A stretch of DNA of 41,059 nt from positions 1-41,059 of the forward strand of contig JBBKWJ010000151.1 in the NCBI GenBank assembly GCA_037968895.1. Direction: 5' to 3'. The notes under the pieces are model-generated. The model saw only the letters and a list, made by a program, of their open reading frames with translations. It did not search any database and was not told the origin of the DNA. Position 1 is the first letter of the stretch, and each line of letters opens with the position of its first letter. The stretch comes from JBBKWJ01 sp037968895 (GTDB lineage Bacteria; Actinomycetota; Acidimicrobiia; Acidimicrobiales; SZUA-35). A program made the translations under genes and the position numbers. Shown here piece by piece: positions 24,351-32,273 of the stretch.

Positions 24351-25400
24351 ATGAACGCGACGAATGTCGAGACTCCTGGGTATGACCAGGAATCGGTTGA
24401 TGAGTGGATTAGAGAGAACATCGATGGCTTAGAGCCACCGTTCGAGTGGGAACGCCTCGTTGGTGGTCACTCGAATCTCACCTTCGCTCTCACTGACCAG
24501 GCGGGTCGCAAAGCAGTTATTCGTCGGCCGCCTCTTGGCGAGCTCCTGCCAAAAGCGCACGACATGGGCCGCGAGTTTAAGGTGATCAAAGGCCTTGGGC
24601 CGACCCCGGTACCTGTGCCTGTCGCATATGGATATTGCGAAGACCCAGCCGTGACCGGTGCCCACTTCTACGTAATGAGTCAGGTAGATGGCCAGGCGTT
24701 TTACACCTCTGAAGAGGTTGAGGCGGCGCTTTCTCTCGAGTCACGGGTGCGCCTGAGCAACTCGTTTATGGACACGCTTGCGTCGTTGCACGCGCTCGAT
24801 CCAATCGAACTCGGCCTCGGAGACCTCGGTCGCCACGACGGCTATGTAGGGCGGCAGCTCCGTACCTGGTACGGATCGTGGGAAGCGTCGAAAGAAGCTG
24901 CCGACTTTGACGACCCTCGACTCCACGAGATGCACAAGATGCTCGTCGCTCACCTGCCCGAACAGGGACTGCCGCGAGTCGTGCACGGCGACTACGGCAC
25001 GCATAACGTCATGGTCGGCCCTGATGGCATCATCACCGCAGTTCTTGACTGGGAGATCGCAACTCTCGGCGACCCAATGGCCGACTTCGCATACGCCCTC
25101 AACGCGTGGGTCGACCCTTCCGACGACCCCACGTACGCACCGTTCTCGGCAACGGCAGCAGAAGGGTTTCTCACCCGCGACGAGCTCATCGCTCGGTACG
25201 CCGACGCAACCGATTGCGATCTGTCACAGCTCGGCTACTACCGCACGTTCAACTACTTCAAGACGGCGTGCATTCTTCACGGCGTCTATGCTCGCTACCG
25301 CATGGGACAGAAGAGCACCGAAGGGGTTGACATGGAATCGCTTTACAACCGGATGTCCGGGTCAATCGAGCTCGCCATCGCTGCGTCCCGTGCGCTGTAG
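24351..25400 (+). CDS. ACAD10/11-type phosphotransferase (APH fold)
   Basis: A 349-aa kinase-like protein of the aminoglycoside phosphotransferase fold. VHGDYGTHN (211-219) is the catalytic loop and LDWEIATLGDP (232-242) the metal-binding segment. The closest named relatives are the N-terminal kinase domains of ACAD10/ACAD11 and their bacterial partners, which phosphorylate 4-hydroxyacyl-CoA for later dehydration; antibiotic resistance is less likely because of the LDWE-ATLGDP pattern. No acyl-CoA dehydrogenase gene is adjacent. Confidence 0.88.
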   Translation: MNATNVETPGYDQESVDEWIRENIDGLEPPFEWERLVGGHSNLTFALTDQAGRKAVIRRPPLGELLPKAHDMGREFKVIKGLGPTPVPVPVAYGYCEDPAVTGAHFYVMSQVDGQAFYTSEEVEAALSLESRVRLSNSFMDTLASLHALDPIELGLGDLGRHDGYVGRQLRTWYGSWEASKEAADFDDPRLHEMHKMLVAHLPEQGLPRVVHGDYGTHNVMVGPDGIITAVLDWEIATLGDPMADFAYALNAWVDPSDDPTYAPFSATAAEGFLTRDELIARYADATDCDLSQLGYYRTFNYFKTACILHGVYARYRMGQKSTEGVDMESLYNRMSGSIELAIAASRAL

Positions 25401-25444
25401 ACGCCGATCTCAAGCCAGTTCCTTAACGGGCCGACACTAGATCT

Positions 25445-26641
25445 GTGCAGGTCGCGGCGTCAGAGGGGTCAGGGATTGGTCGATACCTGGCTATACCCGC
25501 GGTCCTTATACTGGTCGTCCTCGTCGCACTCGGGGCGCGGGCTGAGTCGCGACAGGACTTTCAAGACCGTGCTGAGCAGCAATCGCAGAGCGGTTCTGGC
25601 GGCTCGAGCGGATCGTCTGGAGGCTCGGGAGGCTCGGGAGGCTCGGAAGGGTCGTCCGGTGGCTCCCAACAGGGTGGCGAGACGCGCTACCGCTATGACG
25701 AGTCAGGCGGCGACAGCGGCGAAAGCCTCGAGCCGCCTCGTCGAATCTCGATCGACACCCAAAACGGCCGAATCGCCTTCGAGCCGCAGGGAGTCGATGG
25801 TAACGACGGTATTACGTGGGATATCGATCAACCTCTTACTGGCCGTCTGATCGGTTTCCGTCTCGCCGACGATGAGTTTTTTGTCGTCACGAGTGGGCTT
25901 GAGCAACCCGGCGACATTCTCATCTCGTGGATAGATGAGCAGGTTGTATTGTCCGAAGTTGGCGGCGGAGTCACCAAGGTTGAGCGCAACGACGACACGA
26001 TCAGCGGCACCCACACCTCAATTGACGAAAGTGTTTCGACGTTTGAGCAAGCGGACGACAACGCGGTTCGCATCAACGATCGGCTCCAAGCAGAGCCGGA
26101 AAATGTCGGACCGATCTTTGGCTCCGATCCGAGCCAACCATTTGACCCCCCGTTTGGCGACTCTTGGCCGTGGTCGTTTATCGGCCTGGGTGTGGCGCTC
26201 ACGATGTTCATCGTCGGCATGTGGCTCACCTTCAAAGATGGCCTCGGACTCGCCGTTGTTGAGTTCTCTATTCCCCAACATAAGAAGCCAGCCCGGCGGA
26301 ATGTGCCTGGCGATGAACTCGATCTTTTCGAGCGACTACGACAAAACCCAGACGCCGATGCGGTGGTTCGGGAACTGTACGAGTTAGCCACGTCGGGGGA
26401 GTGGGGCCTGCCAGTCCGTCACATGGAGGAGACTCCGCTTGAGTTCCACCAGAGGGTCCGAGACGGGTTGCCAACTGACGCCACGTTGCCATTGTCCCAG
26501 CTCACCGACCTCTATTCGGCGGTGCGGTTTGCTCCGCAGACCGCAAATCTCGACGACCGAGACCGCGCCATCGACATTGCTCAACGCTTGCTCTATCAGA
26601 TGCAAACCGCCGCACGACAGCCTGAGGGGGTTGGAGTATGA
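25445..26641 (+). CDS. Two-pass membrane protein with DUF4129-like C-terminus
   Basis: A 398-aa protein. An N-terminal membrane helix (about 13-30) is followed by a Gly/Ser-rich linker (about 50-78), a beta-rich outside domain (about 95-235), a second helix (about 242-264) and a cytoplasmic C-terminus. The C-terminal segment ETPLEFHQRVRDGLP...LTDLYSAVRF matches the DUF4129 pattern, a family typically found with MoxR and DUF58 genes. GTG at 25445 lacks a clear ribosome binding site. It overlaps the next gene by four bases (ATGA) and starts the MoxR/DUF58 operon. Confidence 0.8.
   Translation: MQVAASEGSGIGRYLAIPAVLILVVLVALGARAESRQDFQDRAEQQSQSGSGGSSGSSGGSGGSGGSEGSSGGSQQGGETRYRYDESGGDSGESLEPPRRISIDTQNGRIAFEPQGVDGNDGITWDIDQPLTGRLIGFRLADDEFFVVTSGLEQPGDILISWIDEQVVLSEVGGGVTKVERNDDTISGTHTSIDESVSTFEQADDNAVRINDRLQAEPENVGPIFGSDPSQPFDPPFGDSWPWSFIGLGVALTMFIVGMWLTFKDGLGLAVVEFSIPQHKKPARRNVPGDELDLFERLRQNPDADAVVRELYELATSGEWGLPVRHMEETPLEFHQRVRDGLPTDATLPLSQLTDLYSAVRFAPQTANLDDRDRAIDIAQRLLYQMQTAARQPEGVGV
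25620..25646 (+). repeat. Three 9-bp repeats in the Gly/Ser linker
   Basis: Three identical copies of GAGGCTCGG (25620-25628, 25629-25637, 25638-25646) encode Gly-Gly-Ser-type units in the linker of the DUF4129-like protein. The tract could vary in length by slippage without breaking the frame. Confidence 0.8.
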
Positions 26642-26994
26642 GTGGCCTCAGTAGCCTCTTCCCGCTTGTTGTCTTGATCTGGATTGTGCTCGGTCTCGTC
26701 GTCGCTTGGCGCCTGGCAAAGCACTTTTCGCTTGGTTCTGTCGAAGGTGGCTCTTGGGAGTTTGAGCTTCCCGAACCGCCTGGCCAGAAGAGCGTTCCAT
26801 GGGAACTCGATCAGGTTGACAGACAACTCGCCACGATCGGTGCCGGCTCACCGCTCATCACTCTTCTGAATCAGATGATTCAAGCGAGCCCGCTCGACCG
26901 TGATCACTACTTCCTTGGACCAGGGGCGACAAAGGCTCAGATCGAAGCGGTCGTCGCCGACTTAGAAAAGGCAATCGGAATGGGGACTAGGTAG
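26638..26994 (+). CDS. Small single-pass membrane protein in the MoxR/DUF58 operon
   Basis: A 118-aa protein with one N-terminal membrane helix (about 6-26) and a cytoplasmic region of about 90 residues, with a C-terminal helical part (GATKAQIEAVVADLEKAIG). It overlaps the DUF4129-like gene by ATGA and ends four bases before moxR. I do not recognise a family; co-translation with the operon supports a real gene and a role with its neighbours. Confidence 0.75.
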   Translation: MSGLSSLFPLVVLIWIVLGLVVAWRLAKHFSLGSVEGGSWEFELPEPPGQKSVPWELDQVDRQLATIGAGSPLITLLNQMIQASPLDRDHYFLGPGATKAQIEAVVADLEKAIGMGTR

Positions 26995-26998
26995 ATCT

Positions 26999-28132
26999 AT
27001 GAGTCATAGCGATGTCATGAACGCATCGCACGCGATCTTGGACGAGATCGAACGTGCAATTGTCGGAAAACGAACAGTCCTCGAACTGATCTTGACGGCC
27101 ATGCTGGCCGACGGGCACGTGTTGCTCGAAGACGTGCCAGGGGTCGCCAAAACTGCGATTGCGCGGGCATTTGCCGAGGCCGGAGGACTGACGTTCTCTC
27201 GCGTCCAGTTCACACCCGACCTCATTCCCGCCGATATCACTGGCTCCGCCGTGCTCACTTCGTTCGGCGCCGAAGCAGAGTTCAAACCAGGGCCAGTCTT
27301 TGCCAACCTCGTACTTGGTGACGAGATCAACCGGGCCCCACCGAAAACCCAATCAGCCCTGCTTGAGGCAATGGAAGAACGTCAGGTGACTGCTGATGGT
27401 GTCACGCACCAACTTCCCAAGCCGTTCCTCGTTGTCGGCACTCAGAACCCGATCGAGCAGGAAGGCACCTACCCGCTTCCTGAAGCTCAACTCGACCGAT
27501 TCCTGATCCGCACCGACATCGGCTATCCCGGTGTTGCAGCCGAGGTCGACATGGTGCTCCGTCGTGCTCGACGGGGAACCGAGCGCCTCGCGCTCGAACC
27601 AATTCTGCGACCGGGCGAGTTGCTGCGGATGCAGCAACGGGTTGAAGAAGTCTTTATCTCAGACCCGGTCGCTCACTATGTCGTCAATATCGTTGAAGCG
27701 ACAAGGCAAAGCCCGCGTACTGAGGCCGGAGCGTCGCCGCGCGGCTCGCTCGGCTTGCTGAAGGCGTCGCGAGCCAGAGCCGCTATTGCTGGTCGAAGTT
27801 TCGTGTTACCAGACGATGTGAAGGCACTCGCAGTGCCGGTGTTGGCGCACCGAATCATCCTGCACCCAGATCAGTGGGTTCGAGGGGTGCAAGCCGATCA
27901 TGTTGTTGCCGAAGTGTTGCAGCAGGTACCCGCCCCAGTTGGTGCCGATGATGCATCGGGTCAACGTCCCATTCAGCAGGTCGCGACTCCTCAGTTCGCG
28001 CCGCCCCAACAGCAGTCGGCGGGTCCCCAGCACGGGGCCACCCCGCAATACGGGGCCCCTCCCGGCTACCAGGGCCAACAGCAACCTCCTCCCTCGCACG
28101 GTGGCTCGATGCCGCCCCCCGCCGGGCGATAG
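26999..28132 (+). CDS. MoxR-family AAA+ ATPase
   Basis: A 377-aa chaperone-like AAA+ ATPase. EDVPGVAKT is the Walker A, LVLGDEINRAPPKTQSALLEAM the Walker B region, and GTQNPIEQEGTYPLPEAQLDRF carries the MoxR sensor. The last ~60 residues are Gln/Pro/Gly-rich and disordered, an extension beyond the usual ~315-residue core. MoxR proteins act with DUF58 or VWA partners, here the next gene. ATG at 26999. Confidence 0.95.
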   Translation: MSHSDVMNASHAILDEIERAIVGKRTVLELILTAMLADGHVLLEDVPGVAKTAIARAFAEAGGLTFSRVQFTPDLIPADITGSAVLTSFGAEAEFKPGPVFANLVLGDEINRAPPKTQSALLEAMEERQVTADGVTHQLPKPFLVVGTQNPIEQEGTYPLPEAQLDRFLIRTDIGYPGVAAEVDMVLRRARRGTERLALEPILRPGELLRMQQRVEEVFISDPVAHYVVNIVEATRQSPRTEAGASPRGSLGLLKASRARAAIAGRSFVLPDDVKALAVPVLAHRIILHPDQWVRGVQADHVVAEVLQQVPAPVGADDASGQRPIQQVATPQFAPPQQQSAGPQHGATPQYGAPPGYQGQQQPPPSHGGSMPPPAGR

Positions 28133-28153
28133 TTCGGCCTCGCCGAGCATGAA

Positions 28154-29398
28154 ATGAGCCATCACCTCACCCACCGCTTCTGGCTGTACTCCGTCATAGG
28201 CGTGAGTTCGTTGGTGCTCGCGTTGAGTGTGCGTGAGGTGGCCTTCGTTGCGCTTGCGATCCCGTTTGTTTTGGCCTTGGCTGGGTCGGTGACTGACGGC
28301 TGGTGGCCGGTCGCAGAGGTGAGCGATGTCTCGCTTTCCTCCGCTCGGGCAATCGAAGGCGATGAAGTTGCGATGCGTTTCCTTGTCACGCCGCAGCGCT
28401 CGATTGGAATGGCCGACATCGAAGTGCAGTGGGGAGCCACCTTTGCTCCAATTGGGCCCGCCAGGTTGGTTGGGCCGCTTTCTGGTCCACAACTGTTTGA
28501 GGTGAGAGCCCGCTGCCGACGCTGGGGCCTCGACTCGCCTGAGTGGATAACGATTGCGCTGAGTGACCGATTCGGAATTTCGCAAACTCTGATACGAGTG
28601 CCCGTCGATCTCCCTCTTGCAATCCACCCTCCGACGGAGCATCTCACCTCGCTACTCCCACTCTTTCGTGACCGCCCAATGACAGGTGAGCACCGGAGCC
28701 GGGCCAAAGGCTCCGGCAGCGAGTTAGCCGAGGTCCGTGACTACCGAAGTGGCGATCCAGCTCGTCGCATCAATCCACGGTTGTCGGCCCGGCGAGGCAA
28801 ACCGGTTGTGGTCGAACGGCACCCCGACCAGGCGTCAGACATTGTGATCTTCGTTGACTCGGCCCAAGACATTGGTACCGACCTGAACACGTCGCTGCGA
28901 TTCTGTGTCACCGCAGGCCTGGCGCTCGCCGAGCGCCACCTCAAGGGGCAAGACCGGGTTGGTGTACTCGATCTTGGCCTCGGCGTTCGTTGGCTCCCTG
29001 CGCGACTTGGCCGACGCCACCTCCAACGCATCGTGGCCGCCCTGCTCGGGACCCGGGCCGTGCAGAAAGACTCTGCGGTCACAACGGCCTTGCCCGTCGA
29101 TTCGATTCCGAAAACAGCGACGGTCGTGGCCTTGACCCCGCTGCTCTCGCCCGAAGTAATGCAGTCGCTGGTTCAGCTTCGTGCCAGGGGTCAAGATCTG
29201 CTTGTCGTTGAGGCACCCATCGCGCCGAGCTACCTCTCCGTCGACCCGCTCGCAGAACGAATTTTCCGAGTCGGAAAAGAGATGAACCGTCAGTGGCTGG
29301 CTGGGAACGGAGTCGTGATTGTTCCGTGGAACGGAAGCGAGAGCGTCGAACCGCTTGTTCGGCTGGCAGGCATGATCCATGCAAAGGCGAGACGATGA
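28154..29398 (+). CDS. DUF58-domain membrane protein
   Basis: A 414-aa protein with two N-terminal membrane helices, a beta-rich segment, and the DUF58 hallmark GSELAEVRDYRSGDPARRINPRLSARRGKPVVVE, leading into a VWA-like fold (IVIFVDSAQD in place of a perfect MIDAS). DUF58 proteins work with MoxR ATPases. ATG 28154 lies 21 bases after moxR. The operon layout suggests an envelope or exported-complex assembly function; that is family-based inference. Confidence 0.92.
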   Translation: MSHHLTHRFWLYSVIGVSSLVLALSVREVAFVALAIPFVLALAGSVTDGWWPVAEVSDVSLSSARAIEGDEVAMRFLVTPQRSIGMADIEVQWGATFAPIGPARLVGPLSGPQLFEVRARCRRWGLDSPEWITIALSDRFGISQTLIRVPVDLPLAIHPPTEHLTSLLPLFRDRPMTGEHRSRAKGSGSELAEVRDYRSGDPARRINPRLSARRGKPVVVERHPDQASDIVIFVDSAQDIGTDLNTSLRFCVTAGLALAERHLKGQDRVGVLDLGLGVRWLPARLGRRHLQRIVAALLGTRAVQKDSAVTTALPVDSIPKTATVVALTPLLSPEVMQSLVQLRARGQDLLVVEAPIAPSYLSVDPLAERIFRVGKEMNRQWLAGNGVVIVPWNGSESVEPLVRLAGMIHAKARR

Positions 29399-29410
29399 AG
29401 GTGGTGCAAC

Positions 29411-30139
29411 ATGATTGAGACGCGGGCGGTTCCCCGCCGGCTCAAGTGGGGCGAACGCGCCAACAGAGCCGCATCGGTCGAGGGATATTCGGCCGGAGCG
29501 CTCATGCTCGTGTGGACTTTTTTTGGGTTTGTGACGGCCCCCGTATTCTGGATCTGGTTGCTGCTACTCCCCATTGGACTTCTGGTGTTGTTCTTTGCGC
29601 TTGATAGCGGCTCGGCCGCGCTTCAGGTCATGGTCGCGATGCTGTTCTTTGGCATCACGGCTGGGATCGGTGCCGCGCTATTTGCAAACGTCTCGATCGG
29701 TATAGGGCTTACTACGGCTGCGGCTTCAACGTTGCTCCTGATGGAGCTCTTTCGTCTCCACGACACACGGCGGCGCAGCGCGCTCGTGAGCCCCGCGTTG
29801 CTTGGAGCCAATTTGCCTTGGACGGCTGGAGTCGGACTCACCTCGATCGTTCTGGTGGTCGTGCTTGGCTCGTCGTCAGGGACTCAGCTGCCTTGGGGTT
29901 TCGTGCCACTTGCAGGCGGCTTGCTTGCCGTCGCTGTGGTCGGCCTTGCCTACTGGGTAATGCGTGACAAGTCGAAACGCTCGGGCCGGCGGTTCGATCC
30001 GGCGCTTCGCACTCCACCCGCCCCCCGTCAGGTCGACCCTCTCGTTGCGCAAGCACGCAAGGCAGTTCGAAGGCCCGGTGGTGGAGCGTTGCCACCCCCT
30101 CCGACCGGTGAGCCAACGGGCAAACGACCAAGCCGTTAG
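29411..30139 (+). CDS. Multi-helix membrane protein of the MoxR/DUF58 operon
   Basis: A 242-aa protein with about six hydrophobic helices between residues 27 and 185, then a basic Pro/Arg-rich cytoplasmic tail. It starts 12 bases after the DUF58 stop and ends 15 bases before the ABC ATPase gene. No known family was recognised. It completes a five-gene run of membrane proteins around MoxR. Confidence 0.75.
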   Translation: MIETRAVPRRLKWGERANRAASVEGYSAGALMLVWTFFGFVTAPVFWIWLLLLPIGLLVLFFALDSGSAALQVMVAMLFFGITAGIGAALFANVSIGIGLTTAAASTLLLMELFRLHDTRRRSALVSPALLGANLPWTAGVGLTSIVLVVVLGSSSGTQLPWGFVPLAGGLLAVAVVGLAYWVMRDKSKRSGRRFDPALRTPPAPRQVDPLVAQARKAVRRPGGGALPPPPTGEPTGKRPSR

Positions 30140-30154
30140 CCTGGCGCACTACCC

Positions 30155-31162
30155 ATGATTCAAATTTCGGAAATCTCGAAGAGTTTCGGCGACACCCACG
30201 TGCTTGGGTCGATCGCGCTTTCTGTCGGGCGCGGCGAGGTCCTCGTGCTTCTCGGCCCGTCAGGCTGTGGCAAAACGACACTGCTTCGATTGATTGCTGG
30301 ACTCGACCGCGCCGACGGGGGCGTCATTTCGATTGATGGTCGTCCCGTCGCCGGGCCAGACGTGTGGGTTCCGCCGGAAAAACGAAACGTCGGAATGGTG
30401 TTTCAAGACTGGGCGCTTTTCCCCCATCTGAGCGTGCGAGCCAATGTCGGTTTCGGGCTAAAGGGTCGTGATGGCGCCGCGGGCCGCGTCGACGAGATGT
30501 TGGCAATGGTTGGTCTAGGATCCTTAGCCGACCGCATGCCGGGAACACTTTCTGGCGGCCAACAACAACGTGTGGCTCTGGCCCGCTCGCTCGCCCCATC
30601 GCCTCTTGTGTTGCTGCTAGACGAGCCGTTTAGCAACCTCGACGCCGGCTTGCGAGATCAGCTAAGAGGTGAGCTTCGTTCGCTTTTGCGTGAGCTCGAC
30701 ATCACGGCCGTTTTTGTTACCCACGATCGAGAAGAAGCGCTTGAGCTTGGCGATCGTCTGGCTGTGCTTAATGACGGCGAGCTTGTGCAAGTGGCTCCGC
30801 CTGTCACGGTGTACGAACAGCCAGCAACACCCTGGGCGGCTCGGCTAGTTGGTGACGCCAACCTCGTGAGCGCGATTGCCTCCGGTACTTCCGCGACGTC
30901 GCTACTTGGCCCACTCACGCTCGCTGAACCAGCAAATGGAGACGTTGAGGTTCTGCTTCGTCCAGAGGCGCTCCGCCTGTCGGTGGGGAACATGGGCCGG
31001 GTTGTGCTCGTGCGCTACCGCGGCAATGAAACACTTTTTCATGTTGATGTTGGCGGACACACCGTCATCGTGAGAGATCCGCAGCGCCCCGTGTTTGACA
31101 TTGGCGATGAGGTCGACGTGCACCCGACGGTCGTCGGCGCCCGGGCGTGGCCGGCAGGTTAG
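30155..31162 (+). CDS. ABC transporter ATPase, iron(III)-type (FbpC-like)
   Basis: A 335-aa nucleotide-binding subunit. GPSGCGKTT (34-42) is Walker A, LSGGQQQR the signature, LLLDEPFSNLD Walker B, and THDREEA the H-loop. A C-terminal extension of about 100 residues forms the TOBE domain of the CUT1/FbpC group. Together with the next two genes it makes an importer whose binding protein resembles iron(III) carriers; other oxyanions or metals are possible. Confidence 0.92.
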   Translation: MIQISEISKSFGDTHVLGSIALSVGRGEVLVLLGPSGCGKTTLLRLIAGLDRADGGVISIDGRPVAGPDVWVPPEKRNVGMVFQDWALFPHLSVRANVGFGLKGRDGAAGRVDEMLAMVGLGSLADRMPGTLSGGQQQRVALARSLAPSPLVLLLDEPFSNLDAGLRDQLRGELRSLLRELDITAVFVTHDREEALELGDRLAVLNDGELVQVAPPVTVYEQPATPWAARLVGDANLVSAIASGTSATSLLGPLTLAEPANGDVEVLLRPEALRLSVGNMGRVVLVRYRGNETLFHVDVGGHTVIVRDPQRPVFDIGDEVDVHPTVVGARAWPAG

Positions 31163-31175
31163 AAACGGTCTGCCG

Positions 31176-31223
31176 ACTTGTGTGGCAAGTGTCATAACCA
31201 AAAACTGTTAAGCATGGTTGACA
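31176..31223 (+). promoter_or_regulatory. Inverted repeats between the ATPase and binding-protein genes
   Basis: ACTTG TGTGG CAAGT (31176-31190) is a 5-bp hairpin. TGTCATAACC (31190-31199) pairs with GGTTGACA (31216-31223) apart from two unpaired bases. They lie in the 91-base gap before the binding lipoprotein gene. Either an operator or an mRNA stability element is possible; the repeats are short. Confidence 0.25.
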
Positions 31224-31253
31224 AAACCGATCTATGACCTCCATCATGGCCCG

Positions 31254-32273
31254 ATGCGAATTCGTTCCACCGCCGTTTTGCTCGTTGCCTTCGCCCTTGT
31301 CGGCGCTTCGTGCGGCTCCTCCGATAACACCGCAAGCGATGACAACGGGTCGATTACGGTCTACTCCGGTCGATCCGAAGATCTCATCGCCCCCATCTTC
31401 GAAGCGTTCGAGGCAGAGACCGGCATCGAGATCAACGTCAAGTACGACGACTCTGCGAACCTTGCGCTTCTGATCGAAACCGAGGGTGATGCATCACCCG
31501 CCGATGTGTTCATCTCGCAAAGCCCTGGCGCGGTCGGGTTTCTTGATGGCAAAGAGCTTCTGGCTGAGATTCCAAGCGAGATCACCGAGCGAGTCGATCC
31601 TGCGTACCGATCTCCTGACAGCACCTGGGTCGGGGTAACAGCACGGGCCCGCACTCTCGTATACAACCCAGACCTCATTGCTGAAGCCGATCTCCCGCAG
31701 TCGATCATGGAGTTAGCGCAGCCAGAGTGGGCGGGCCAGGTCGGGATTGCCCCCGGCAATGGCTCTTTCCAAGACTTCGTCACGGCGTTTCGATTCCAAG
31801 CCGGAGACGACGTTGTCGCCGGTTGGCTCGGTGCGCTTGCCGATGCTGGTGCGCCTACGTACGCGAAGAACAGCGCAATTGTCGATGCTGTGTCGCGAGG
31901 CGAGATCAAGATCGGGTTGGTCAACCACTACTACGTGTTAGGCACGTTGGCTGAAGACCCAGACGCTCCTGTCGCCAATCATTTCTTTCCCGCCGACGAT
32001 GTCGGTTCGCTCGTCATCGTGACCGGTGCGGCGATCCTGGAGCAGAGCGAAAACGCTGCCAATGCTCAGAAGTTGCTCGAGTTCTTCCTGTCTGATGAAG
32101 CGCAGATGATGTTCTCTGCTGGTGAAGGCGAGTACCCGCTTGTTGACGGAATCGCCATCCCCGACGGTCTTCCCCCCTTGACCGGCCTCGGCTACACAGT
32201 CGATCTGGCTGAACTCGGTGGCGGACTTGAGGCAACCGCAGCGATCATTCGTGACAGTGGACTCCAGGGATAG
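31254..32273 (+). CDS. Iron(III)-type ABC transporter binding lipoprotein (FbpA-like)
   Basis: A 339-aa lipoprotein. The signal ends in LVGASC with Cys20 as likely lipidation site (a non-ideal lipobox with Gly at -3). The mature protein begins with SITVYSGRSEDLIAPIFEAFE, the usual FbpA/FutA opening, and has the NHYYVLG segment near the metal-binding tyrosines. ATG 31254 is preferred over TTG 31218, which would add 12 residues before the signal. It delivers the ligand to the permease encoded next. Confidence 0.92.
   Translation: MRIRSTAVLLVAFALVGASCGSSDNTASDDNGSITVYSGRSEDLIAPIFEAFEAETGIEINVKYDDSANLALLIETEGDASPADVFISQSPGAVGFLDGKELLAEIPSEITERVDPAYRSPDSTWVGVTARARTLVYNPDLIAEADLPQSIMELAQPEWAGQVGIAPGNGSFQDFVTAFRFQAGDDVVAGWLGALADAGAPTYAKNSAIVDAVSRGEIKIGLVNHYYVLGTLAEDPDAPVANHFFPADDVGSLVIVTGAAILEQSENAANAQKLLEFFLSDEAQMMFSAGEGEYPLVDGIAIPDGLPPLTGLGYTVDLAELGGGLEATAAIIRDSGLQG

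Noticed and set aside
24351..25400. Aminoglycoside resistance gene
   Set aside because: The fold is shared, but the sequence pattern fits ACAD10/11-type phosphotransferases and the context is metabolic.
25590..25670. Gly/Ser-coding repeats as a CRISPR or satellite
   Set aside because: The repeats are in frame inside a coding linker and too short; there are no spacers.
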